DNA of 49,155 bases, from contig NZ_FUKR01000051.1 of the NCBI RefSeq assembly GCF_900163835.1, forward strand, positions 1 through 49,155, written 5' to 3'. Source of the stretch: Mycetocola reblochoni REB411. Its GTDB lineage: Bacteria; Actinomycetota; Actinomycetes; Actinomycetales; Microbacteriaceae. Made by a program: the position numbers and the translations under genes. The notes under the pieces were generated by a model. It saw nothing but the letters and a program-made list of their open reading frames with translations. It ran no database searches and was not told the DNA's origin. This document shows, piece after piece, positions 43,225 through 49,155 of this stretch (position 1 is its first letter; each line of letters opens with the position of its first letter).

Positions 43225-44301
43225 ATGCCCGACTCCACCCCGACGCCCGCCGCGCGCCTGACCGAACTACCCAAGCCGGTGTTCGCCGATGAACGGGCGA
43301 CGCTCTATCTCGGTGACGCGGTCGAGCTCCTCCCGCTCCTGCCCGAAGGGAGCATCGACGCCCTGGTCACGGACCCGCCCTACGGGTTGAGCTTCAACGG
43401 GCAGGCATGGGATGACGCATCCGGGTTCCGGGAATCCCTTTCGCACATCGACACAAGTGAGATGAGTGCGCCGGAGGTGTTCGAGACGTGGTGCACGGCG
43501 TGGGCTGCAGGAGCATTGCATGCGTTGAAGCCGGGTGCGTATGTTGCAGCGTTCGGTGGTGCACGCACTTGGCACCGGATGGTGCGCGGGATCGAGAATG
43601 CGGGGTTCGAGATCCGCGACCAGATTGCATGGCTACACACCACCGGAATGCCCAAGAGCATGGACCTCTCGCACGCCATCGACAAGCACCAGGGCATGCA
43701 ACGCACCGACCGGGTCGTGCAGACCACTGATCATGACGGGGTGCTCGGCGCGACCCGCACGGTCCTGTCCAAAGGCACTCCAGTGACCGAGGACGCGCAG
43801 CGGTGGGAGGGGTGGGGTACGGCGTTGCGGCCGGCATTCGAGCCGATCATCATCGCCCGCAAACCCCCGGAAGGAAACCTCGTCCGCAACGTCCTGCGGC
43901 ACGGCGTCGGCGGGATCAACATCGACGACGGCAGGTTCGCTGACGGCCGGTGGCCGACGAACGTCGCGTTCGACGCTGGCCAGGCGGATGCGTTGGATGT
44001 GTTGACGGGGACGTGGCAGGGCGAGTCGCTGTCGCGGAAGTTCCCGATCTTCCGCTTCGACCACAAGCCCTCCACATTGGAACGACCCCGCGCGTTCGGG
44101 GTATCGCACACAACCGTGAAGCCGTTGGCGTTGATGCGCTGGCTCGTCACGCTGGTGGCCCCGCCGCACGGAGTGGTGCTGGAGCCATTCGCTGGATCCG
44201 GGGCGACGGTGGAAGCAGCGGTCAGCGATGGCTATCGCGTGCTGTGCTTCGAGAAGAATGCGTCGTATGTTCCGCTGGTCCAGTCACGGCTGGACCGGTA
44301 G
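43225..44301 (+). CDS. orphan beta-class DNA methyltransferase
   Basis: 358 residues from ATG 43225, preceded by AGGGAG. Catalytic DPPY at 50-53 (ALVTDPPYGLSF) comes before the SAM motif FAGSGAT near the C-terminus, so the order is beta class (N6-adenine or N4-cytosine). The middle part contains RKPPEGNLVRNVLRHGVGGINID, as in phage and mobile-element methylases. No restriction enzyme is adjacent, so it is likely an anti-restriction or epigenetic gene of the mobile element. About 260 bases upstream (42963-43224) contain no convincing gene. Confidence 0.83.
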   Translation: MPDSTPTPAARLTELPKPVFADERATLYLGDAVELLPLLPEGSIDALVTDPPYGLSFNGQAWDDASGFRESLSHIDTSEMSAPEVFETWCTAWAAGALHALKPGAYVAAFGGARTWHRMVRGIENAGFEIRDQIAWLHTTGMPKSMDLSHAIDKHQGMQRTDRVVQTTDHDGVLGATRTVLSKGTPVTEDAQRWEGWGTALRPAFEPIIIARKPPEGNLVRNVLRHGVGGINIDDGRFADGRWPTNVAFDAGQADALDVLTGTWQGESLSRKFPIFRFDHKPSTLERPRAFGVSHTTVKPLALMRWLVTLVAPPHGVVLEPFAGSGATVEAAVSDGYRVLCFEKNASYVPLVQSRLDR

Positions 44302-44412
44302 CCGAGCCGTGGTCGGGGGGGGGTCTGGCGACGAACGACCTTGCACCATCTCATCTCCGTACTTTCGAACGGTGCCGTGTCGTAGTTGGATGTTCGGGGC
44401 TATTCTGAGGTC

Positions 44413-45093
44413 ATGTCCGTCTCTGAGTTGTCCGCGAGCACCCAGAACTATTTGAAGGCTGTGTGGGGTCTGACGGAGTGGTCGTCGGTGCCGGTGACGC
44501 CGACGCTGATCGCGGAGCGAACAGGGTTGAAGCTCTCTTCGGTCTCGGATGCTGTCCGTAAGCTCTCTACGCAGGGTCTTGTCGAGCATGCTCCTTATGG
44601 TTCGGTGGAGCTGACGGAGACGGGGCGCTCCTACGCGCTGGCGATGGTGCGTCGGCACCGGCTGATTGAGTCGTTCCTCGTCAGTGTCTTGGGGTACTCG
44701 TGGGATCAGGTGCATGACGAGGCTGAGCACCTTGAGCATGCGGTGTCAGATTTCATGATCGACCGGATTGACGAGTTTTTGGAGTTCCCCGCCCGCGACC
44801 CTCATGGTGATCCGATCCCATCCGCTGACGGGACGGTGCATATCCCGGAGGCGACGCAGCTGACCGAAGTCGGGGCGGGGCACCGAGTGGTGGTCGAGCG
44901 CATTTCGGACTCGGACCCGGCGCTCCTGCAGTTCTTCGAAGAGCATGGTTTCGTAATCGGATCAACGCTGGAGATCGGCGAAGGTGCCCCGTTCTCGGAC
45001 GCACTGGACGCGCGAGTTAAGGGATCGGACACCTCGGTAGCACTGGGGCGTTCGGCGACAGATGCACTCTATGTGTCTGTCGTGGCTAGTTGA
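44413..45093 (+). CDS. DtxR-family metalloregulator, MntR-like
   Basis: 226 residues from ATG 44413. Winged helix at about 10-70, dimerisation domain to about 145 and a C-terminal SH3-like domain. Metal ligands align with DtxR/IdeR: His82, Glu86, His101, Glu108 and His109. The Cys of IdeR site 2 is Glu105, as in MntR, and the first-helix Met is Asn12. This favours manganese over iron. It converges on a manganese ABC operon and probably represses that operon when manganese is plentiful. A TATTCT element lies 12 bases before the start. Confidence 0.85.
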   Translation: MSVSELSASTQNYLKAVWGLTEWSSVPVTPTLIAERTGLKLSSVSDAVRKLSTQGLVEHAPYGSVELTETGRSYALAMVRRHRLIESFLVSVLGYSWDQVHDEAEHLEHAVSDFMIDRIDEFLEFPARDPHGDPIPSADGTVHIPEATQLTEVGAGHRVVVERISDSDPALLQFFEEHGFVIGSTLEIGEGAPFSDALDARVKGSDTSVALGRSATDALYVSVVAS

Positions 45094-45098
45094 TGCTG

Positions 45099-45803
45099 TC
45101 ACCGCGCAGCTTCGTCGTGGAGTGATGCATGGAGCACGCCTGCTCCGGCAGGGAGCAGCGTGCCATGCCATTCCGCCGTGCGGACCTCGATGATGTCGAC
45201 TTCCGCTGTGCAGGCCTGGATGCGTAGCCATGTGCCGGGGCGAAGGTGTCGCTCGTCGAGGAAGACCAGTGTTTCGAGTGGCGCGTCGGCGACGCGCGTG
45301 ATCCTCACGGGAGCCCATCGCGGGCGTGCGAGTTCCCGCAGACGGGCATCTCGGCGGGATTCGATGTGACCGTCTGGGGTGGGGATGGGTTGCCCGTAGG
45401 GGTCGTGGGTGGGCTGGTCGAGGGAAGCCTCGATCCGTTGGAGGAAGCGCGGTGAGCTGCTCGCTTCCAATGCGTCGGCATTGGTGGCGAGTTCACTCCA
45501 GGGCAGGTCGAGGACGTCGTGGAGGAAGCATCGAAGTATCCGGTTCGCCCGCAGTGCCCGCATCGCTTCGAGGTGTCCCCAAGGGGTGAGGGAGATGCTC
45601 TTGTACCGTTCGTGGTCGACGAGGCCGTCATCGACGAGTCGCTTCACCTGTTCGGACACGCTCCCCGGCACGAACCGCAGCGCACGGGCAAGGCCCGTCA
45701 CCGTAACCGGAGCGTCACTGTTCTCAGTCAGGGACCAGATCGCACGGAGATAGCGTGCTCTGGTCCTTGACCGGTCGCTCTTGCCGCGCATGCGGGATGC
45801 CAC
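45099..45803 (-). CDS. DtxR-family protein with degenerate metal site
   Basis: 234 residues from GTG 45803, which overlaps the permease stop (TAGTG); ATG 45791 is the alternative. It aligns over its length with the MntR-like neighbour, including the winged helix and a shared HDPYGQPIP segment, but the ligands are changed: His82 to Asn87, Glu86 to Arg91, His101 to Ala106, Glu105 to Asp110, His109 to Ala114; only Glu113 is kept. It therefore probably does not sense metal in the usual way. Being the last gene of the manganese operon, it may be a feedback regulator, a heterodimer partner of the neighbour or a sensor of something else. Confidence 0.78.
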   Translation of the reverse strand: MASRMRGKSDRSRTRARYLRAIWSLTENSDAPVTVTGLARALRFVPGSVSEQVKRLVDDGLVDHERYKSISLTPWGHLEAMRALRANRILRCFLHDVLDLPWSELATNADALEASSSPRFLQRIEASLDQPTHDPYGQPIPTPDGHIESRRDARLRELARPRWAPVRITRVADAPLETLVFLDERHLRPGTWLRIQACTAEVDIIEVRTAEWHGTLLPAGAGVLHASLHDEAAR

Positions 45804-46678
45804 TACTGAGCGGAAGCGAGTGCCCGACGGCGACGTGTGCTCATGACCCGGGTTCCGATGAGACCGTGCCGGGGGCTGAAGAGGTAAACGAAGGCGAACA
45901 CGGCTCCCTGGGCGAGGACGACCATGCCGCCGGAGGCGGTGTCGAGGTAGTAGCTCAAGTACAGGCCGATGACGGCGCAGGCTGCGGAGATCGCGGGGGC
46001 GATGACGAGCATGCGTCCGAAGCGGTCCGTGAGCAGGTATGCGGTCGCTCCCGGGATGATGAGCATCGCCACGACCAGGATGACGCCGACGGCCTGGAGG
46101 GCGACGACGGCGGTGAGGGCGAGGAGGCCGAGGAGCGCTGCACCGAGGATCTTCGGGTTCAGTCCGATCGCGTGGGCGTGGGTGGGGTCGAAGGCGTAGA
46201 GGGTGAAGTCGCGGCGTTTGGTGACGAGGATCGTGAAGGTGATCGCGCCGAGGATGATGACCTGGGTGAGGTCGGCCCAGGACACGCCGAGCAGGTTGCC
46301 GAAGATGATGTGGTTCAGGTCGGTCTGCGACGGGGTGACGGAGATCAGCACGAGCCCCAGAGCGAACAGGGTGCTGAACACGATCCCGATCGCGGCGTCC
46401 TCTTTCACCCGACTGGTGTCTCTGACCGCGCCGATGAGGGCGACGGCGAGGAACCCGAAGATCACCGCGCCGAGGGCGAAGGGGGCGCCGACGATGTAGG
46501 CCAGGACCACTCCGGGGAGGACGGCGTGGGAGACGGCGTCGCCCATGAGCGACCAGCCGATCAGGACGAGCCAGCAGGAGAGCACCGCGCACACGATCGA
46601 GGCGATCAGGGTGGTCGCGAGGGCGCGCACCATGAAGTCGTAGCTGAGGGGTTCGAGGAAGAAGTCGATCAGGTTCAT
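45803..46678 (-). CDS. mntB: manganese-type ABC transporter permease
   Basis: 291 residues, ABC-3 family with about eight helices and the conserved LMGDAVSHAVLPGVVLAYI segment. Starts within the stop of the ATPase gene. The binding protein of the operon has the manganese-type ligand set, so Mn(II) is the likely cargo. The Arg-rich tail is cytoplasmic. Confidence 0.87.
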   Translation of the reverse strand: MNLIDFFLEPLSYDFMVRALATTLIASIVCAVLSCWLVLIGWSLMGDAVSHAVLPGVVLAYIVGAPFALGAVIFGFLAVALIGAVRDTSRVKEDAAIGIVFSTLFALGLVLISVTPSQTDLNHIIFGNLLGVSWADLTQVIILGAITFTILVTKRRDFTLYAFDPTHAHAIGLNPKILGAALLGLLALTAVVALQAVGVILVVAMLIIPGATAYLLTDRFGRMLVIAPAISAACAVIGLYLSYYLDTASGGMVVLAQGAVFAFVYLFSPRHGLIGTRVMSTRRRRALASAQ

Positions 46679-47415
46679 CAGTTGTCGCCTCGGTTCAGGA
46701 CGTCCAGGCCGAAGGCCAGGGCAAGGTTGTCGGGCTGGAGCACCTCGTTCGGGTCGCCGTGCATGAGCACGCGGCGCATGAGGAGCACGGCCTCGTCAGC
46801 AAGGCCTGGCAGGGCGTGGAGGTCGTGGGTGGAGACGAGGATCGTGGCCCCGTCGTCGGCAAGCTCGCGCAGCAGCCGGGTGATCGTGGCCTCGGAGCGT
46901 TTGTCGACCCCGGCGAACGGCTCATCCAACAGCAGAATGGTCGCCCCCTGGGCGATGCCCCGGGCGACGAAGGCGCGTTTCTTCTGGCCGCCGGAGAGCT
47001 GCCCGATCTGCCGGTTCGCGTACTCGGTGAGCTCCACCCGTTCCAGCGCGTGATCGACGGCGTCGTGGTCAGATCTTTTCGCGTGGCGGGTGAATCCCAT
47101 GTGCCCGTAGCGGCCGGTCATGACGACATCGCGCACGGTCACCGGGAATGCCCAGTCGACGTCCTCGCTCTGCGGCACATAGCCGACGATCCCGGACTTG
47201 CGTGCCTTGGCCGGGTTCTGGCCGTTGACGCGCACGGTGCCGGAGTCAGGGCGCAGCAGCCCCATGATGGTCTTGAACAGGGTGGACTTCCCGGATCCGT
47301 TCATGCCGACGAGTCCGCACACGCGTCCTGCCTGGATGTCGAGGGTGGCGTGGTCGAGGGCGAGGACCTCGCCATAGTGCACGGTGACGTCGTGCACCGA
47401 GATCGCTGTCGTCAT
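46678..47415 (-). CDS. mntA: manganese-type ABC transporter ATP-binding protein
   Basis: 245 residues with Walker A GMNGSGKST, Q-loop VPQSEDVDW, signature LSGGQKKR, Walker B ILLLDEPFAGVD and switch His in STHDLH. The VPQSEDVDW form with a Trp is typical of Mn/Zn cluster A-I transporters. Its start overlaps the binding protein stop and its stop overlaps the permease start. Confidence 0.88.
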   Translation of the reverse strand: MTTAISVHDVTVHYGEVLALDHATLDIQAGRVCGLVGMNGSGKSTLFKTIMGLLRPDSGTVRVNGQNPAKARKSGIVGYVPQSEDVDWAFPVTVRDVVMTGRYGHMGFTRHAKRSDHDAVDHALERVELTEYANRQIGQLSGGQKKRAFVARGIAQGATILLLDEPFAGVDKRSEATITRLLRELADDGATILVSTHDLHALPGLADEAVLLMRRVLMHGDPNEVLQPDNLALAFGLDVLNRGDN

Positions 47416-48356
47416 CAGTTGCGTGCCGTCAGCGCGTCGATGATGGTGGTCGCGTCATGGCGGATTAGTTCCAGGTAGGTCGGGACCGGGCCGTCCGCTT
47501 CGGAGAGGGAGTCGACGTACAGCACGCCGCCGAACTCGGCATCGGTTGCTTCGACGACCTGCTGCATCGGGGCGTCGGACACGGTGGACTCGCAGAACAC
47601 CGCTGGCACGTCGTTGTCGCGTACGAACTCGATGGCAGAGGTGATCTGCTGGGGGGTGGCCTGCTGCTCGGCGTTGACTGCCCAGATGTACTTCTCTGTC
47701 AGCCCGGCGTCCCGGGCGAGGTAGGAGAACGCGCCTTCACAGGTGACCAGCGCCCGCTGGTTATCGGGCAGGACCGACAGCTCGTCGACCAGCTCGTCCT
47801 GCACGGTCTGTAGCTCGGCCTTGTACGCCTCGCCGTTGGCCTCGTATTCGCTCGCGTTGTCGGGGTCGAGGTCGCTGAACGCGTCGACCATGTTGTCGAC
47901 GTAGATCTGCACGTTCACCGGGCTCATCCACGCGTGCGGGTTCGGCATCCCTGCGTAGGCGTCCTCGGTGATGTCGATGGCCTCGACTCCCTCGCTGACG
48001 ACGACGTGAGGCACGTCCATGCCTTCGACGAACTGTCCGAACCACGCCTCGAGATTCATCCCGTTGTCGAGGATGAGGTCGGCCTCCGATGCTCTGCGGA
48101 TGTCGCCGGGTGTGGGTTCGTAGCCGTGGATCTCCGCCCCGACCTTCGTGATCGACTCCACCCTCAGATGGTCGCCCGCGACGTTCTCGGCGATGTCCGC
48201 GAGAACGGTGAACGTCGTCAGCACCACGGGACGCTCATCGTCTGCTCCTGCATCGTTCTCGCCAGATGTTGCGCATCCAGCAAGAGACAGCGCGAGCACG
48301 GACGCTGCCAGCAGCGGCAGGGAACGGCGGGAGAAGAAGCGGGAGTTACGTGGCAT
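47415..48356 (-). CDS. mntC: manganese-binding lipoprotein of the ABC transporter
   Basis: 313 residues from ATG 48356; upstream in-frame ATG 48404 adds an unlikely tail. Lipobox LSLAGC (Cys28). Cluster A-I ligands: His77 (EIHGYEP), His141 (NPHAW), Glu207 (TCEGAFSYL) and Asp261 (STVSDAPM). Glu in the third position is the manganese-type set of PsaA/MntC, unlike His in AztC in this window. It captures Mn(II) outside the membrane for the permease. Confidence 0.87.
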   Translation of the reverse strand: MPRNSRFFSRRSLPLLAASVLALSLAGCATSGENDAGADDERPVVLTTFTVLADIAENVAGDHLRVESITKVGAEIHGYEPTPGDIRRASEADLILDNGMNLEAWFGQFVEGMDVPHVVVSEGVEAIDITEDAYAGMPNPHAWMSPVNVQIYVDNMVDAFSDLDPDNASEYEANGEAYKAELQTVQDELVDELSVLPDNQRALVTCEGAFSYLARDAGLTEKYIWAVNAEQQATPQQITSAIEFVRDNDVPAVFCESTVSDAPMQQVVEATDAEFGGVLYVDSLSEADGPVPTYLELIRHDATTIIDALTARN

Positions 48357-48400
48357 GGATGGTTCCTTAGCTGAACGGGTGGCGAGATACGGGTGGAAGT

Positions 48401-48664
48401 TCACGTGAGTGGTGGAAACGGAGGGCTTGGGGGCGGGCCAGCGCGATGGGATGCGGCGATGAAGTGGTCGAGCTTGTCGGGTGCTTCTCCGCGCAGGTAC
48501 ACGCCGAGCATGCGCAGGAGGTTCAGCATCACCGCTTCGGGGTCAGAAGACGTTCGCAACAGGCGAGCCGCAGCGTCATGGTCGGCGTCTCGCACGGATT
48601 GAAACAAGGTGATGGCCTCCAGCCACGCACCCTCATTGCGCTCGTCCACGTGCGTTCGTCCCAT
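48401..48664 (-). CDS. small hypothetical protein at the head of the manganese operon
   Basis: 87 residues from ATG 48664; the frame is open further upstream but through promoter-like DNA. Soluble, mostly helical in appearance, with EAITLFQSVRDADHDAAARLLRTSSDPEAVMLNLLRMLGVYLR and a Pro-rich end. The family is not recognised. It lies 44 bases before mntC and is probably in the same transcript. Confidence 0.65.
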   Translation of the reverse strand: MGRTHVDERNEGAWLEAITLFQSVRDADHDAAARLLRTSSDPEAVMLNLLRMLGVYLRGEAPDKLDHFIAASHRAGPPPSPPFPPLT

Positions 48665-48773
48665 GCCACACATCCTATTGTTCGGCCTACCGTAGTTTCC
48701 AACCTGGGCGTGGCGTAGACAAGTGAACCACATCGATGTTATTACTACATACGCCGCTCCAAACATCGGTGAG

Positions 48774-48789
48774 GCACAACATGTAGTGG
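48774..48789. promoter_or_regulatory. candidate NrdR box upstream of nrdI
   Basis: GCACAACATGTAGTGG agrees with the NrdR consensus acaCwAtATaTwGtgt at about 12 of 16 positions. A related inverted element AACCACATCGATGTT lies at 48726-48740. NrdR normally binds two such boxes; the second is not clear at the usual spacing. Confidence 0.42.
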
Positions 48790-48833
48790 TTGGTGGCGTG
48801 GCGCGTCACAGCCAGAGAGCGAGGAGGAACGCC

Positions 48834-49155
48834 ATGCCAGCCCCCCACGAGCCCCGGCGCGCCGCGCTCTCAGTGCGCGAGTTCGCCGCCGCCCAGTCGC
48901 CTGATCTCGTGTTCTTCTCGAGCGTGTCGGAGAACACTCGCCGGTTCGTCGACCAGCTGGACCGGCCCGCGGTTCGTGTTCCGTTGCGGCCCCGGGTGGA
49001 GGGGCTGATCCGGGTCGCACGACCCTTCGTGCTCGTGGTGCCGACCTATGGCGGTGGGGCGCGCTCCGGGGCGGTGCCGAAGCAGGTGATCTCGTTCCTC
49101 AACGACCCGGCGAACCGTGCCCTCATTCGGGGTGTGATCACGGCGGGGAACACGA
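48834..49155 (+). CDS. nrdI: NrdI flavoprotein of class Ib ribonucleotide reductase (partial, runs off the window)
   Basis: The first 107 residues are visible. ATG 48834 follows GGAGGAA. The flavodoxin-like signature is present: [16 protein letters not shown] (FMN phosphate loop), LVVPTYGGG and GVITAGNT. NrdI supplies the oxidant that builds the dimanganese tyrosyl radical cofactor of NrdF. Its position beside a manganese importer, sharing a divergent control region, fits this need. nrdE and nrdF are expected just beyond the window. Confidence 0.9.
   Translation, partial: MPAPHEPRRAALSVREFAAAQSPDLVFFSSVSENTRRFVDQLDRPAVRVPLRPRVEGLIRVARPFVLVVPTYGGGARSGAVPKQVISFLNDPANRALIRGVITAGNT

Larger units (their letters stand above)
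32959..44301. mobile_element. integrative mobilizable element or ICE part (approximate limits)
   Basis: Contains a tyrosine integrase, a MobF relaxase-helicase, an antibiotic-resistance ABC-F/MFS pair, AraC-type regulators and an orphan DNA methyltransferase. The adjoining defence array (25.3-32.8 kb) is probably cargo of the same or a nested element, since it lies between the integrase and a recombination scar at 24.69 kb. Limits are only the outermost element-type genes; no attachment repeats were identified. Confidence 0.6.

Noticed and set aside
44315-44323. Run of nine G between the DNA methyltransferase and the MntR-like gene as a phase-variable tract
   Set aside because: It lies between genes, after a stop codon and about 90 bases from the next start, so there is no clear effect on a frame.
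45804-46592. Upstream extension of the second DtxR-family gene to 497 codons
   Set aside because: It lies within the permease gene on the same strand in another frame and is rich in Arg/Pro. The regulator starts at 45803 or 45791.

Overview
The window is high-GC DNA from an actinobacterium. Gene content and protein style (AztABCD zinc uptake, DtxR-family regulators, MptD-type ECF transporter, NrdI, GTG starts, short overlapping operons) suggest Microbacteriaceae such as Microbacterium or a close relative. That placement is inference. Most of the window is core or accessory metal homeostasis. The middle (about 24.7-44.3 kb) is a mobile/defence region, visibly more A+T-rich over about 26-33 kb.

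Layout. (1) 0.1-6.2 kb: a membrane-anchored EEP phosphatase-like protein, then a copper-handling cluster (membrane protein, CopC, PCuAC lipoprotein, Tat-exported DyP peroxidase, PepSY membrane protein) ending in a strong hairpin. (2) 6.2-8.5 kb: a cupin XRE regulator divergent from a thioredoxin-reductase/methyltransferase fusion broken by one missing base. (3) 8.5-13.5 kb: a zinc importer of the Azt type, with aztA divergent from aztB, a second AztD-like lipoprotein, aztC and aztD, and a Zur-type box in the divergent gap. (4) 13.5-22.0 kb: a TetR regulator divergent from a predicted metallophore operon (two IrtAB/YbtPQ-like ABC half-transporters, ECF S, T and fused A components, and a YbtX-like MFS protein with a G8 frameshift). 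Its promoter region stacks a DtxR-type box, a 33-bp palindrome and a second Zur-type box. (5) 22.0-24.7 kb: a histidine-rich repeat protein with an ArsR regulator, a methyltransferase, a frameshifted lytic transglycosylase and a truncated membrane protein.

(6) 24.7-34.1 kb: a recombination junction where two gene remnants abut, then a five-gene co-directional defence array on the minus strand (N6-adenine methyltransferase, candidate restriction enzyme, HamA, HamB, coiled-coil CHAT protease), then a tyrosine integrase whose N-terminal arm is frameshifted. (7) 34.3-44.3 kb: a small membrane protein, a MobF relaxase-helicase, an ABC-F/MFS resistance pair preceded by a six-codon leader peptide and hairpins, a cupin/AraC pair, and an orphan beta-class DNA methyltransferase. 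No coupling protein or mating-pore genes are present, so this looks like a mobilizable element or part of a larger ICE. (8) 44.4-49.2 kb: manganese homeostasis, with an MntR-like regulator convergent to a manganese ABC operon that carries a second DtxR-family protein lacking most metal ligands, and the start of nrdI, part of the manganese-dependent class Ib ribonucleotide reductase system.

At least five one-base indels interrupt otherwise well-conserved reading frames (about 7.27, 21.67, 24.16, 24.90 and 34.02 kb). They are either assembly errors or real decay and should be checked before any of these genes is called dead.
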